NCBI GenBank assembly: GCA_027405735.1
Contig: JAPEHQ010000014.1
Span: forward strand, 744,001-808,000
Length of the DNA stretch: 64,000 nt
Direction of reading: 5' to 3'
Source of the DNA: Mucor racemosus
Taxonomy: Eukaryota; Mucoromycota; Mucoromycetes; Mucorales; Mucoraceae
The position numbers and the translations under genes were made by a program. The notes below the pieces were generated by a model, which worked only from the letters and a program-made list of their open reading frames with translations, was not told the DNA's origin and ran no database searches. This document shows, piece after piece, positions 22,712 through 34,746 of this stretch (position 1 is the stretch's first letter; the number at the start of each line of letters is the position of its first letter).

Positions 22712-22794
22712 GGAAAGATGGCCGAGTTGGTCTAAGGCGTCACGTTAAGGTCGTGATCTCTTCGGAGGCGTGGGTTCAAATCCCACTCTTTTCA
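22712..22794 (+). tRNA. tRNA-Leu (anticodon AAG)
   Basis: The 83-nt cloverleaf folds: acceptor GGAAAGA pairs with TCTTTTC (one G-T), discriminator A; D arm with A box TGGCCGAGTTGG; anticodon stem TCACG/CGTGA with loop TTAAGGT giving AAG; long variable arm TCTCTTCGGAGGC, as required for leucine tRNAs; T arm GTGGG/CCCAC with B box GGTTCAAATCC. A TTTT Pol III terminator follows at 22796. No intron. It reads CUU (and after A-to-I editing CUC) codons. Confidence 0.95.
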
Positions 22795-23339
22795 CTTTTA
22801 TTTTTGCTTGAAGTTTGCTTACGTAATCATATGTTTTTTGCATCAGTTAATGTTTGTCCGTTGTCGTAGAAGTTTTAACTCTTTTGTTACACAAAAATGA
22901 TAGTATAAATATTAGATCTTAAATGTTAAACTAAATAAACATTGTCTTTTGACTTATAACTGTATTTGTCTCATTACATTATTATTATTATATGTTTTGA
23001 TATTTTATACTAATCAAAAAGGTAAGCCATAAAGTCTGTGTGTACCTGACCCGTGCTAATGCAAAAGCTTCGAAAGACGAAAAAAAGCTGTAGATGTGAG
23101 CAAAAAGTAATATTGTAAATGCAATATAAACATTGTAACATTTTGATATATACGGTTTAACTTCAACATTAATTGCTCTTTATTTAATGTGAATAGTATG
23201 CACACTATATATGTGAAGATTGTCTATTTGTATAAAGAAGTGATATTATTTATATATAGTCGTAAATATTTTATAATACTCTGTACTAAAAAATAGCCAC
23301 AAACAAGATAGAAAAAGTGATTAAATCGTTTTATACTTA
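22795..23339. other. Spacer downstream of tRNA-Leu
   Basis: No gene seen; A+T-rich. Confidence 0.4.
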
Positions 23340-23830
23340 AATATTATGTTTTAAAGAACTTTGAAACAATTAAGTTTTATTATTAAAGCGTGTTATTATA
23401 GCTTAATTCTTTACAGATATATTAGGGTTCATAGTTTTTAATTCTTACCAGTGAATTAGCGGTAAAAACCTGAAACATTAACGCTAAAAAAATTATACCA
23501 ACTGCTAAAGATAGGATATTTTTGGATACTCATTTTCGGATTAAAGTTGAACATCTCAGGCACATCGATATATTATCTTTTCTTGGCGTCATTTAGTAAA
23601 ACAAAAAGTTAAATAGGGATAAAAATATGGATCCAGTTTTTTTTTAGAAAAACAGTAAATTTTACGCGTTTTAGAGTCTTTCATAAAATATAAAATGAAT
23701 ATAGAAGAAGTAAGTAGAATAATGCGGCCAATTTACATCTGCTTCTTAGAAGCATATAGGGTACTGTAAACCCTAAAAAAGTGCTTAATATGAGGTTAGC
23801 TACAGAAAAGAGGAGGGTATTTTACCAAAC
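23340..23830 (+). repeat. Family A repeat, 3' half only (copy 4)
   Basis: Aligns with the 3' halves of the other family A copies (AAGTTTTATTATTA, GGATATTTTTGGATACT, TTAAAGTTGAACATCTCAGG, GCGGCCAATTTA). It is more diverged than copies 2 and 3, and its 5' half is missing. Confidence 0.65.
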
Positions 23831-24030
23831 CTAATAAGAATTAGACAGGAGTAAAAGGTGAAGTTTTACCCAATGTAGAGAGTGAGATTATATATAGAAG
23901 ACATTATTAGGTGATACAATAGCTATTAATGGTGTAACAATAACAATATCCTAATAATACGAGTACCGTAGCGCTATAATATCAAAATTCTGATATAACA
24001 GAGGGTACACTCCGATTTTAAATATGATTA

Positions 24031-25203
24031 TACCGCGACATTGAAAAACTCAATGCTGAAATAGAATCTTTAATAAGCGAGGCAGATAACGTATTGACTA
24101 TAATTTAAATATTTTTCTAAATGAAAACTGCTCCTCATTACAGAGTTTTAAAGAGAATTACCAGAGACAACCGTAAGGAGCTTGAAGCGGTTGAATATGG
24201 ATGTCTGATTGGCGCATGGGAGTGGGTAGAAAAGTTTTCTGAGATTGCGCGTCGGTTTGGTGTCACTGAATCAAGAGTGAGAGATACCATCAATAGATTT
24301 AAGGAAACAGATAGTTCCTTATCAGCAGAGAGATCTGGAAAACCCCCAAAAGTAACAACCGCTCAAAAAAATGGTATGCGAACATCAATTTGTCGTACAC
24401 CGATGGATACATTCAAGGATCACTGGGAGAATGTAGTTTGGTCGGATGAGTCAATGTTTCGACTTGGAAAGGGTGCACCAGGTATGAATGCCATCCAAAT
24501 GCCTGGAGAAGCGTTGCAGGATAGGCATAAGACGCAAACATTAAAGTTCGGAAGACGTTCCCTAAAGATGTGGGGATGCTTTCATGCCGGAGCTTTGGGT
24601 CATTGGTCATTATGGAAGGATCAATTAAACAGGACAAATACGTGTCTCTACTTGCAAACCATACAATCCCTTGGCTTGAGGATCAATGCAGATTGTATGG
24701 TCATAACCTTATCTATCAAGAGGATGGTGCTCCTATCCATACAGGGACTTATGCGAAGTGGTACAAGTCAAATAATCAACTGATGATGTTTGACTTTGGT
24801 CTCCCAATAGCCTTGATGATTTGAACTCCATCGAGCATATATGGAGTTACCTCAAACTTCGCGTTAATAAATATACAATCAATGTTACTAATGCAGTACA
24901 GTTTAAGAGTATTGTTAGAGACAAATGGTAGGATATAAGCAAAGCTTATTTTTGAGGCTTAGTTGCTTCAATGCCAACAAGATGTGCTGCTGTAATTGCA
25001 GTTAAAGGGAAACATACGAAATATTAATTTTAATATCTCAAATTTCAAGTGTTCATAATAAATAGTATTTTTTATTAGCATGTGTAATTTGAAGTTGTTT
25101 CTTCATAATGAATCGTCGATAGAAAAGGTCATTTGTAAAATGTATCTATTGAAATTCCAAAAATAGAAAATTTTTCAGCGTTGACTTTTTCAATGTCGCG
25201 GTA
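24031..25203 (+). mobile_element. Tc1/mariner-type transposon, inactive (1173 bp)
   Basis: Terminal inverted repeats of about 38 bp start TACCGCGACATTGAAAAA at 24031 and end with the complement at 25203; a TA dinucleotide flanks both sides, the Tc1/mariner target signature. The interior holds a broken transposase. Insertion into family B dates it after that repeat. Confidence 0.85.
24121..24925 (+). pseudogene. Tc1-like transposase, frameshifted
   Basis: DDE/D transposase that would cut and paste the surrounding element. The N-terminal helix-turn-helix (WVEKFSEIARRFGVTESRVR) and first catalytic region (VVWSDESMF) are in the frame opening at 24121. The second catalytic region (YQEDGAPIH) is in another frame around 24712-24740. 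The third (DDLNSIEHIWSYLK) is in yet another at about 24812-24855. The spacing between the helix-turn-helix and the first Asp is shorter than usual, suggesting an internal deletion as well. At least two frameshifts, so not functional. Confidence 0.85.
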
Positions 25204-26060
25204 TATAATTGAATAAACAAATATTCACACTCAGTTGAGCTTGAATTCAAAAGTAGTAGATCTGGCAAAAAATTAAATCAAAAATTTAAAGCTTTAATAA
25301 CTTACAAAAATGCATAGTAAGTTGAACTAGCGTATTAAATATCTTGGGTTCAGTTTTTAATTCTAAATCGATCTGTGTAGATTTTGAAAATGTTTTTCTC
25401 ATAAAATCTCTAGTAAATTTAATATCAAATTTTAACGGTTTCTGATAAAAAAATACCCTTTATTCAAATGCAACCCTAAAATATTTTATTTCCACATTAT
25501 GCACAACAAAATTATCTACAGAATAAGTGTTTATACGTAGCTGTAGGCCTATTTTTTGTGGAGATATTCCATTTTTTTTGGTTTTTTTTTGTAAAACCGA
25601 AAATTTTTCCTTGTATATCCTCGTCCAAAATGGATCATTTTTTGTATCACCAAAAATCAATCATTCAATCTCAATTTTCTCGACGAAAAATCAATATTTT
25701 TTGACGAGATAAAACCCGTTAGATAGACGTTAATGAGTACTATTCTATGGATTTAGCTTTGCATACCAGTCATCCCTTCATGGATCTCTGTAACAGAAAA
25801 AGTGCTCTCACAAAATTTATGAAAAAATAAAAAAGTCTTCACAACAATCCAAAACCTAGATATTCTGGTAGAAAATAAAAAATAAAGTAGACTTTACTTA
25901 ATACCTATTATTACAATACTTTAATATTTTCTCGACTTATTTGCATTTCAAATGCGCCTTTTCAATCTTAAGCTTGCTATTTCTGCATCATTCAAATTTA
26001 TGAAACAATCACTATAGTAACCATCCTTGCTTCATTTAATAAAGTTTGTAGTCGGGACAA

Positions 26061-26787
26061 TGTTGAATGGGGCGGTACTTTTTTTGAAAAAAAGTTTCAA
26101 CTGAAATTGATCACCAGTACAAATATTCCCCTTTTTTAGCTTATTTTGCCCTCTGAAATTGTTGAAACTAGACTTGGCATTTAAAATTATATATCAAAAT
26201 GTGTGGAATAATTTGTTCGATAACTTTTATTATGTGTTCAAATAAGACTGTATAATGAAATTTAAGGGTTGCCATAGGCGTATATACTAGAATCCAGCAA
26301 AGTTTATACCACAAAAATCTCAGCGAAATTGATAGATACAATAAAATGGATTGCAGATTCGTTTTCAGCAGCCAATTTTACTCCAGAAAAGTTGGTTGCC
26401 TAATTCCTACCGATACTTTTGTAAAAAAAAGTGAAAACTCTCCAAATTGTTAAAACTACAAAATAGAAAAACAAAAAAAAAAAACAGGATTTATAATTAT
26501 GAGGTTTTGGGGTCCAAAAAAAACCATCCCTGAAACTTTAATATGTAATAAAACATTGAAAAACAAGAAGATTTAGCTTAGAAACTATTATCTGCAAGCT
26601 TATAAAATCTCGAGATATTTGACATCTTAGATTGAGATTTTAAGCGGGGGGAAAACAAGTGTTTTATTTTTGAAGCCTTTATACTCGCTGAAAAATCAAG
26701 ATGAATAGAAATAACTTTTTTGTCAATATTCTGTAGCATCTCAAGTATATCTTACATTTTTTATTTCCTGATTATCTATTGAAATGG
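26061..26787. other. Spacer between B copies
   Basis: No gene seen; A+T-rich with long A tracts near 26470. Confidence 0.4.
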
Positions 26788-27670
26788 GGGCACGCTCCGA
26801 TTTTGAATATCACCATATAAAATTGTATAATCAGATATGCACATGTGACTGAGCTTCAATTCAAAAAAGTGTTCAAATGGAAAAAAAATCCAAAAAAATC
26901 CAAAAAAATCCTTATATGTTTAATTACTCACAAAAATGCATAGTAAGCTGAACTAGCGTATTAAATATCTTGAGTTCAGTTTTTAATTCTAAATCTATCT
27001 GTGTAGATTTTGAAAATGTTTTTCTCATAAAATCTCTAGTAAATTTAGTATCAAATTTTGACGGTTTTTGATCAAAAAGTACCCTTAATTCAAATGCAAC
27101 CCAAAAATATTTTATTTTCACGTTATGCGCAACAAAATTATCTACAGAATGAGTATTTATACGTAACTGTAGCCCTATTTTTCGTGGGAATATACATTTT
27201 TTTAATCTTCTTTTTGTAAAACCGAAAATTTTTCCTTGTATATCCTCCTCCAAAATGGATCATTTTTTATATCACCAAAAATCAATCATTCAATCTCAAT
27301 TTTCTCGACGAAAAATCAATATTTTTTGACGAGATAAAATCCGTTAGATAAACGTTAATGAGTACTATTCTATGGATTTAGCTTTGCATACCAGTCATCC
27401 CTTCATGGATCTCTATAACAGAAAAAGTGCTCTCACAAAATTTATAAAAAAATAAAAAAGTCTTCACAACAATCCAAAACCTAGATATTCTGGTAGAAAA
27501 TAAAAAATAAAGTAGACTTTACTTAATACCTATTATTACAATACCTTAATATTTTCTCGACTTATTTGCATTTCAAATGCGCCTTTTCAATCTTAAGCTT
27601 GCTATTTCTGCATCATTCAAATTTATGAAACAATCACTATAGTAACCATCCTTGCTTCATTTAATAAAGT
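26788..27670 (+). repeat. Family B repeat, copy 2
   Basis: Direct repeat of 24003-26060 without the Tc1 insertion; starts at GCACGCTCCGATTTTGAATAT. The last about 440 bp differ from copy 1 at only a handful of positions, whereas the first 300 bp are more diverged, which suggests a recent local duplication or gene conversion. Confidence 0.75.
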
Positions 27671-28099
27671 TGTTAGCCGGAAAAATGTTGAATACGATGA
27701 TAATCGAAACATTTGTTTTGTAATAACGAATGGATACAAAAATGAATATATAATAGTTGATAAAAGATATCTCATGGATAAGGTTTATGCTTCTTTTGGA
27801 ACCCTAAAAATGGTGTACAAAAGAAAAAGTACATGTGCTCTTTATCTCGCAGCCTTTTAGTTTGAGACTAACTGCCATCAACATGGGATACTCAACACGT
27901 TTGAATAGATAAAATCCATGCAAAAGCAATTTTCATGTTGGTCTTTTGAAAGGAAAATGCAAGAAAAGCGCAAAAGTTTTATAATAAGGAAAGCACAGAG
28001 TATTTATAGCTTTATAATAATACCAAATCTTTATTAAAATAATTTAAATGTGAAGCAGTATTGTCAAAAGAATGTAAATCAAAGGGGTTTGAATCTTTA
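27671..28099. other. Spacer
   Basis: No gene seen. Confidence 0.35.
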
Positions 28100-28900
28100 T
28101 AGATACAGGTACAACAGAGATATAGACTTAATTACACCGAGTGGACAAGATCCTGTAGTTTAACATTCGTCGTAAGATAACTGTAACCTTTTCCATGACC
28201 AGAACAGCAAAATATCATGTAATCCTAATCAAATTTTGAAAAAAAAGACAAAAGATTAGAACAAAAAGACTGATTTTTTCATCTTCCTGAAGTAATCGTA
28301 AATTTCCCCTCAGTAGACTGAGGAAAACAGCAGCCATTGCTATGGCTATGTAGATAGAATACTGTACGGTAATGTATACCTCCCAAGTAATTCCCTTAAA
28401 TCAACAGAATACTTTTACCGAGGATTTTAAAGCAGTATCTGATTCAAATATCATACGTTAAAATCTTTTAAAAAGCTACACAATATCTCACTGTAGTTGC
28501 CAGCATTTTGTTTCATTTAAATATCCTTCGATTGTTGGCGAAGATAGTAACCATTGGGTCTCCAAACGTGGCACTAAAATTAATTTAATAAATCCTCTTG
28601 TATTTACCCAAAAGCGCTATAGATGGCAGAAGCAGTTTGATAACTACTATGTAAAGTGCTATTTGTTCAACATTTGATGGGCCAGCGAATGTATATTGTG
28701 CATTGTATTAGTGTGCTCATTTTTCGTAAATATGTATCTGGTAAATGCTGCACTTTTGGCCAATAAAACTTAATAGAACAAGATCCTCTTCTACTTTATT
28801 TCATATAATTGAAAAAAAAAGAATCTCATTTTTCATCGCCCTGGAAACTAGAAAAAGTAACTGAAAGTAGTACCAAGACAAGAGCAATTATTTAATATGA
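28100..28900 (-). pseudogene. Unrecognised multi-exon coding remnant
   Basis: On the minus strand, exon-like blocks splice in frame: about 28585-28680 (GPSNVEQIALYIVVIKLLLPSIALL), a 34-nt GT-AG intron, then about 28490-28577 (RLETQWLLSSPTIEGYLNETK), another GT-AG intron, then blocks giving FKILGNYLGGIHYRTVFYLH and CFPQSTEGKFTITSGR, then a stop. Upstream, HLPDTYLRKMSTLIQ is in a shifted frame. The pieces look like genuine protein, perhaps of a transposase, but the family was not recognised. The frame break upstream suggests decay. Confidence 0.3.
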
Positions 28901-29886
28901 TTCAGGCTTTTGAAGAGGCTAAATATTTGAAATTATTCTCAATTTTGCACCAGCTATTAAGATAAGATGTACAAGATAATGGAAGATAAACCAAGAGTTT
29001 AGTATTACGCAGTGAAAATTTTACAATAACTAGATACATATTCACCGGGGATTACATCCATTGAAACACAAATTCTAACCCAAGAAATAAAATCCATATA
29101 AATGTCCAAAGGGTTTATTATAGCTTACCACGAATTCAAAGTAGAAACAATAATAGCATATTTGTTAGTTAACATTTCATTATGCATTTGCAGTGTCTCT
29201 CATTGAATTTTAAATCTTCGATCAAGTAATAATCGACAATATTACTACTTTGATTCCAAGATCAACTACTGATACATTAATTTTGATCATTAGCAGAAAT
29301 TTAGAGAATTCGCATTGCTACAACAAAACAAAGCAAAGATCCTTTGACAGCACATTTTGTAGTATCTAAGGTATATACTGGTACACGGGTTGGTGTTTTC
29401 AGATGCTGCATATATGTTGGAAATTAATTGAATAATAAGTAAAATGGGGTTTTATTATGAGAGTGTGCATTTATGATAGCATTGATATAATGATGCTGTG
29501 AAAAATATGACATTCATAGCACTCCTCGTAAAAGTATACGAATAATCATGTTGTAAAGTCTCATCAGACATTGTAAAATGTAGGATTATGACCAAAAATG
29601 CGCAATTAATCGAACCAAGCACTATAAAGGCGTATGCAAATTATTCTTTTTATCAGGGGAAAGTTTTTGTTTAATCTTAAAATCGCTCTACAAACAGTGA
29701 TCTTTAGCCTAGTTTGATTAAAATCTAGTGTCACCTTACTACACAAAGCCAAAGAAGCTCTGTTGCTTCTCCAATTAATGCCGTGGGAAAAACTGATGCT
29801 TGAAATCATATAAAGTTCAAGTATTCTGGTTTTTTTTCCTTGGTCTTGTACCTCAATTCTTTCTTTTTTTCTTTTTCACTTCAATT
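28901..29886. other. Spacer and MCC beta upstream region
   Basis: No gene seen. The last 60 bp are T/C-rich, as in other promoters in this window. Confidence 0.4.
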
Positions 29887-32207
29887 ATGTTATCTCAAAG
29901 AATTATTCAACATACTCGTCATCATTTAACTAGATCAGTAAAGCCTGCTTCTGTTTCTGTGCTTCGACAATTCCATTCACTGCACGAAGATAGTGCATCT
30001 GTGTTGCCCAACAATATCGAAACTGCTAGTGCTTCATTCAAAGTAGGGTTTTTTTTTTATTTGAAAAAAGGGCCAGTTAAATTGATTTTATTGTTTAGGA
30101 AAATGCAGAGAAAATGCAAAGATTAGTCGATGATTTGAATTTAACTACAGAAAAGATCAAGCTCGGTAAGGATGTCGTAGAATGTGGAGGGAAATGTCAG
30201 CATTAACATTGAGCGTTCTTAGGTGGTGGTGAAGCTGCTCGCAAGAGGCATTTATCTAGAAAAAAGATGCTTCCCAGGGACAGGTAAATGATATTATCAA
30301 CAACTAAAGCTGCTTTTTTACTCATTGGAAATTGCTTTTGACTTAGAATCAATCGTCTATTGGATCCCAAGTAAGTTTTTTCAATTTCAATCCCTCGACA
30401 TTGTAAATTAATTCCACAAAAAAAAAGTTCCCCTTTCCTTGAACTTTCAGCCTTAGCAGGTCATGGATTGTATGATGACGATGTCCCAGCTGGCAGTATC
30501 ATTACAGGTATTGGACGCGTTAATGGGTAAGTTGAAAAAAACAATCATAAACTATCGCAATGCCCGTGGGAAACTAAACTGAGTTCAAACAGCGTTGAAT
30601 GTATGGTTGTTGCTAATGATCCAACTGTCAAGGTAACATGAGAAAAAAAAGAAGAAAAATGAGAATATTTTTTCTCACAATCATTTTAACAATTAGGGTG
30701 GATCTTATTATCCTATCACAGGTGAGTTTTTTTTTTGAAAAAAGAGGGCTATATTCTCATAGCATTTACATTTATCCAATATTTTAGTCAAGAAGCATCT
30801 TCGTGCTCAAGAAATTGCAAAGGAAAACAACCTTCCTTGTATTTATCTCGGTAAGTCAATATATCCGAAATAGACACCACATTTTTACTTATTCATGAAT
30901 AGTCGATTCTGGAGGAGCCAATCTTCCTAGACAAGCTGATGTCTTCCCTGATCGCGAGCATTTCGGTCGTATTTTCTATAATCAAGCCAACATGTCTGCT
31001 CAAGGTATTCCTCAAATTGCTGCTGTCATGGGTTCTTGTACCGCTGGTGGAGCTTACGTACCAAGTATGTGTGAAGAAAGCATCATAGTCAAGAACCAAG
31101 GCACTATTTTCTTGGCTGGTCCTCCTCTTGTCAAGGCTGCTATTGGTGAAGTTATCAGCCCTGAAGATTTAGGTGGTGCCGATCTTCATTGTAGAACTTC
31201 TGGTGTTACTGATCATTACGCTCTCGACGATGAACATGCTCTTGTTTTGGCTCGTAGGGTGGTAGGCACTTTAAACAGAACCAAGAAGCCTCAGTTGGAC
31301 ATGCGTGCGCCTGAAGAGCCATTGTATTCACCTGATGAAATTGGTGGCATTGTTGGCGATAATTTGAGAAAGACATTTGACAGCAAAAATATTATTGCTC
31401 GTATCGTTGATGGTAGTCGATTTGCCGAGTTTAAGGAAAACTATGGTACTAGTCTTGTTACAGGTAAACGTTACATTGAATCTTTTCTTTTTTTTTTCTT
31501 TTTGCTAATCCACAATTGATATAGGTTTTGCTCATATTCATGGTAATCCTGTCGGTATTATTGCAAACAATGGTATTCTTTTCTCTGAATCCGCATTAAA
31601 AGGTGCTCATTTCATCCAATTGTGTTCTCAAAGAGGTATCCCTCTGGTTTTCCTTCAAAACATTACTGGTTTTATGGTAGGTTCTTCAGCCGAAGCTGGT
31701 GGTATTGCTAAAAATGGTGCCAAGCTTGTCAATGCCGTATCATGCGCCAAGGTTCCCAAATTTACTGTTATCACTGGTGGTAGTTTCGGTGCTGGTAACT
31801 ATGGCATGTGCGGTCGCGCATTTTCTCCTCGTTTCTTGTGGATGTGGCCTGTAAGTTTAAATAATTTATAGTATATGGCTAAAACTAATTGCTTTTTTTT
31901 TTATGTCATTTAGAATGCTCGCATCTCTGTCATGGGTGGTGAACAAAGCGCCAATGTATTGGCTCAAATCACTAGAGAAAGTAAGGCAAAGAAGGGAGAA
32001 TCCTGGTCGCAGGAAGAAGAAGAGAATTTCATGGCACCTATTCGTGAAAAGTATGAAGCTGAGGGTCACCCTTACTTTTCTAGTGCCAGATTATGGGATG
32101 ATGGTGTTATCAATCCTCGCGATACTCGTACAGTCCTTGGTTTAGCCATCAGTGCATCATTGAATGCTCCTATTGAAAAGACAAACTTCGGTCTCTTTAG
32201 AATGTAA
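29887..32207 (+). CDS. MCCC2: 3-methylcrotonyl-CoA carboxylase, beta (carboxyltransferase) chain
   Basis: Carboxyltransferase half of the mitochondrial biotin enzyme of leucine breakdown, moving CO2 from carboxybiotin to 3-methylcrotonyl-CoA. Eleven exons (29887-30042, 30099-30165, 30223-30283, 30347-30370, 30428-30526, 30593-30632, 30697-30721, 30788-30850, 30903-31463, 31525-31850, 31914-32207) join to 571 residues (human 563). The N terminus is Arg/Ser/His-rich without acidic residues ([13 protein letters not shown]), fitting a mitochondrial presequence. Diagnostic segments are [44 protein letters not shown] and [20 protein letters not shown]. The fifth exon begins after an A-rich acceptor (AAAAAAAG), chosen because it alone preserves NSPFLELS. 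The alpha chain is not in the window. Confidence 0.96.
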
Positions 32208-33415
32208 ACAAATATCGCTATAAATAAATAAAAAAATAGATTATATGCTACAAACAATATATTATTTCTTTAATCGATACTCAAAAGTAATTCTCTTTCT
32301 GTAATAACCATTCAATGCATTAAATAAGGCTTGAAAGCATTCAAATTTGCAATAGGCGGCGTTTTAATCAATTTTTCGCTGTAGTGATTTTCTCGTCCAG
32401 AATTCGCAATTTGAACATTTTTGCCAAAAATTAAAACTTTAAAGGATTCTTTCATTTATATTTTATTAACCATCAAAATTTGAGCATGAACTAAAGTTAT
32501 ATTATTTTTTAATGGAGTATATGATAGAATTTTTTTTTTTTTATATTCTTTTTACAAAATATGTCTGAAACATCAAAAAGTTGTAATTTCAGCTTTTGCT
32601 AAAAAATTCAAAAATTGAAAACTGAAATTTCAATTAACCGTTTTCAAATGAAGTAATAAACGTTTATGAACAATTTTTGCCGACTATTGTCTTAGTAAAA
32701 AGTCTCATTTTCAGGGTTAAAAATTGAGATTTGTCAAAATTGAGATTTTTCCTGTACAATCATAAGGCTGAATTTCGGTTACGAAAATCGACCCATACAA
32801 AATTGAGTTATTGGTATAGGATATATCTCCTAAACAATAGCAATCGTTTGGTAGGCATCTGAGCGTCAGAAATGACCAGTATCTCCTGGAAACTACCATT
32901 TAAGATCATATTTCATGCGGATTTGACCGAATTAAGTAGATGTAATCACCAATTTCTCCTCAAAGAAAGGGATTAAATAAGCTTTTCAAAGCTGATGTAA
33001 TATATCTGATTCAGGGCTATTAAATATAGCAAATTTCAGCAATGTACAATCATTTTTGAAAAGGAGTTTATACCATATCTGTTTTCGCAAGGCTCAGGGC
33101 CAGGCTATTTCTACAAAAAAAAAAAAAACCAGCTTTTGAACAGTTTTACTAAATCGGTTTTCTGTATTTACCTTATAATTTTTAATACAAAAAGTATCTA
33201 TAAAACATTAATTATATTGTAGTATTTTTTATTTTGGTATTTAATATAAAGTTGCTAGATTTATCAAACATCATAGAGTGATTTTTCTTGCTGCTGTCTG
33301 CTTTATGAGTGACAGCCAATTTTTTCTCTATCCTGCTAGGGGATGCCATTTAAAATGTTGTATCTTGGATTGCAACAAACATTGTGTTCATTTCTAATTA
33401 ACACTAATACAAACA
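32208..33415. other. 1.2-kb spacer
   Basis: No gene seen. Repeat-like A+T-rich sequence; poly-T near 32530 and poly-A near 33116. Confidence 0.4.
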
Positions 33416-33687
33416 ATGCCTTCTTCATGCCAAGAGATTCGACAAGAGCTTATTGAGTGCATGCTCAAATCAGACTGTGTATTAAAGAAACGTAATACAG
33501 TACAAGAATGTTTTAAAGAAGAACACAAAGCAGATGTCCCAAGTGAATGTTTGAGTATCAAGAAGAGTTTTGCAGAATGTAAACGTGGCATGGTAAAATT
33601 TCATATGTACAGCGTTTGCAAATTTATTATTAACAATTCCATTAGATTGATCCTCGCATGCGTTTGCGTGGTAACAAGACACAATAA
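33416..33687 (+). CDS. PET191: Cytochrome c oxidase assembly factor, Pet191/COA5 family
   Basis: Small twin-cysteine protein of the mitochondrial intermembrane space needed for complex IV assembly. Exons 33416-33592 and 33646-33687 give 72 residues (human COA5 74). Cysteines at 5, 15, 21, 32, 45 and 55 give CX9C (5-15), CX10C (21-32) and CX9C (45-55) spacing. The ends SCQEIRQELIECM and IDPRMRLRGNK are characteristic of the family. The final 13 codons are in a separate exon and would be missed by a single-frame reading. Convergent with BET3. Confidence 0.93.
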
Positions 33688-33801
33688 CAAAAATATAATA
33701 CCAAATTAAATAATAATAATAATAAAAAAAAAAGAAACATGTTTATTTATACAATACGAATCATTTTTATTAAGGTATCCTCCCTCCAACATATACAAAG
33801 T

Positions 33802-34565
33802 TTAATCTTCACCAACAGGTACTTCTTCTTCCAAATAACGAATCAATTTAACTCTCATTTCAGTTGTATCATCACCACGAAGAGTATCGCTAATGAATTG
33901 AGCTTCTACTTGCATTTGAACCATCTCGAGTGCACCACGCAATACACCACAATACACATTTGAGTACCATAATCCGCCTTCTAATGCCTCATCAGGTAAT
34001 TCAACAAAATCAGTCAATGGATTTTCATCAAAGAGAAGTGAGAATTCCTTATTATCGCTCGACCAATTTGTAACTGTAGGTGTAATATTAAGGAACATCT
34101 TGAATCCAACCTAATAATTGTACATATAAGTATTCTCGGTTAAAAAATCAAACGATGCCAATGTATTTTTTACCTTTGAAACAGCCTCTGCTGTATCTCT
34201 AAACTCTGAACAACGACCAATACCAGATCTTGCTAAGAAATCTTCAATCATACGTTGACCAATATTGTAACCCCTATGTAATTTGTTTAATTAAAGAGTT
34301 TACCTCGATAAAAAAAGGAAATCTTACATCTTTTCGAGTTGTTTATTGACTTCTCCATAATCCTCAAAATCCTTTACAAGTTGAACAACCATAGAACCAT
34401 ATGTTAAAGTGAAAAGTTCGGCATTCTATTGATTTTGAAGCTTAATAAATAAAAAGAACCTACGCGTGCAGTTCGACTTGAATAACTTACAATTTTATCT
34501 ACTTTGGATTTCCAAACTTCTTCACCTAAAGCTTTATATTGTTTCACTGCTGGAGTAGAAGACAT
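33802..34565 (-). CDS. BET3: TRAPP complex subunit Bet3 (TRAPPC3)
   Basis: Core subunit of the TRAPP tethering complexes, which activate the Rab Ypt1 in ER-to-Golgi traffic. Exons 34491-34565, 34328-34425, 34174-34273 and 33802-34110 join to 193 residues, the length of yeast Bet3. Conserved features are ELFTLTYGS(M)V near the start, [13 protein letters not shown] with Cys79 matching the acylated cysteine of Bet3, and a C-terminal [16 protein letters not shown] segment. With SEC21 this is the second early secretory gene in the window, but they are 22 kb apart. Confidence 0.95.
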
Positions 34566-34746
34566 GATGTGTATATTGTTATTTTTTATTTGATAAAACA
34601 AGTGTTTAAAAGGGGAGGTAAAAATAAGTTGAATCCAAAAGGGGGAGGGGAATATATAAAAAGACGACAAGATAATAAAACTCAACATGTGTGTGTGTGT
34701 GTGTGAGTGTGTGTGTGTGCGAACAGTGGTGACTATAAACAACTGA
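34566..34746. repeat. CA/TG microsatellite in intergenic region
   Basis: A TG-rich tract of about 33 nt at 34687-34719 between BET3 and the next gene. Confidence 0.8.

Larger units (their letters stand above)
24003..26060 (+). repeat. Family B repeat, copy 1 (split by Tc1-like element)
   Basis: Begins near ACACTCCGATTTTAAATATGA, is interrupted at a TA by the element at 24031-25203, and continues to about 26060. It aligns with 26788-27670; from about 25600 on the two are nearly identical by eye. It shares short words with family A (CATAGTAAGTTGAACTAGCG, GAAAAATCAATATTTTT) and may be a distant subfamily. No protein recognised. Confidence 0.7.
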
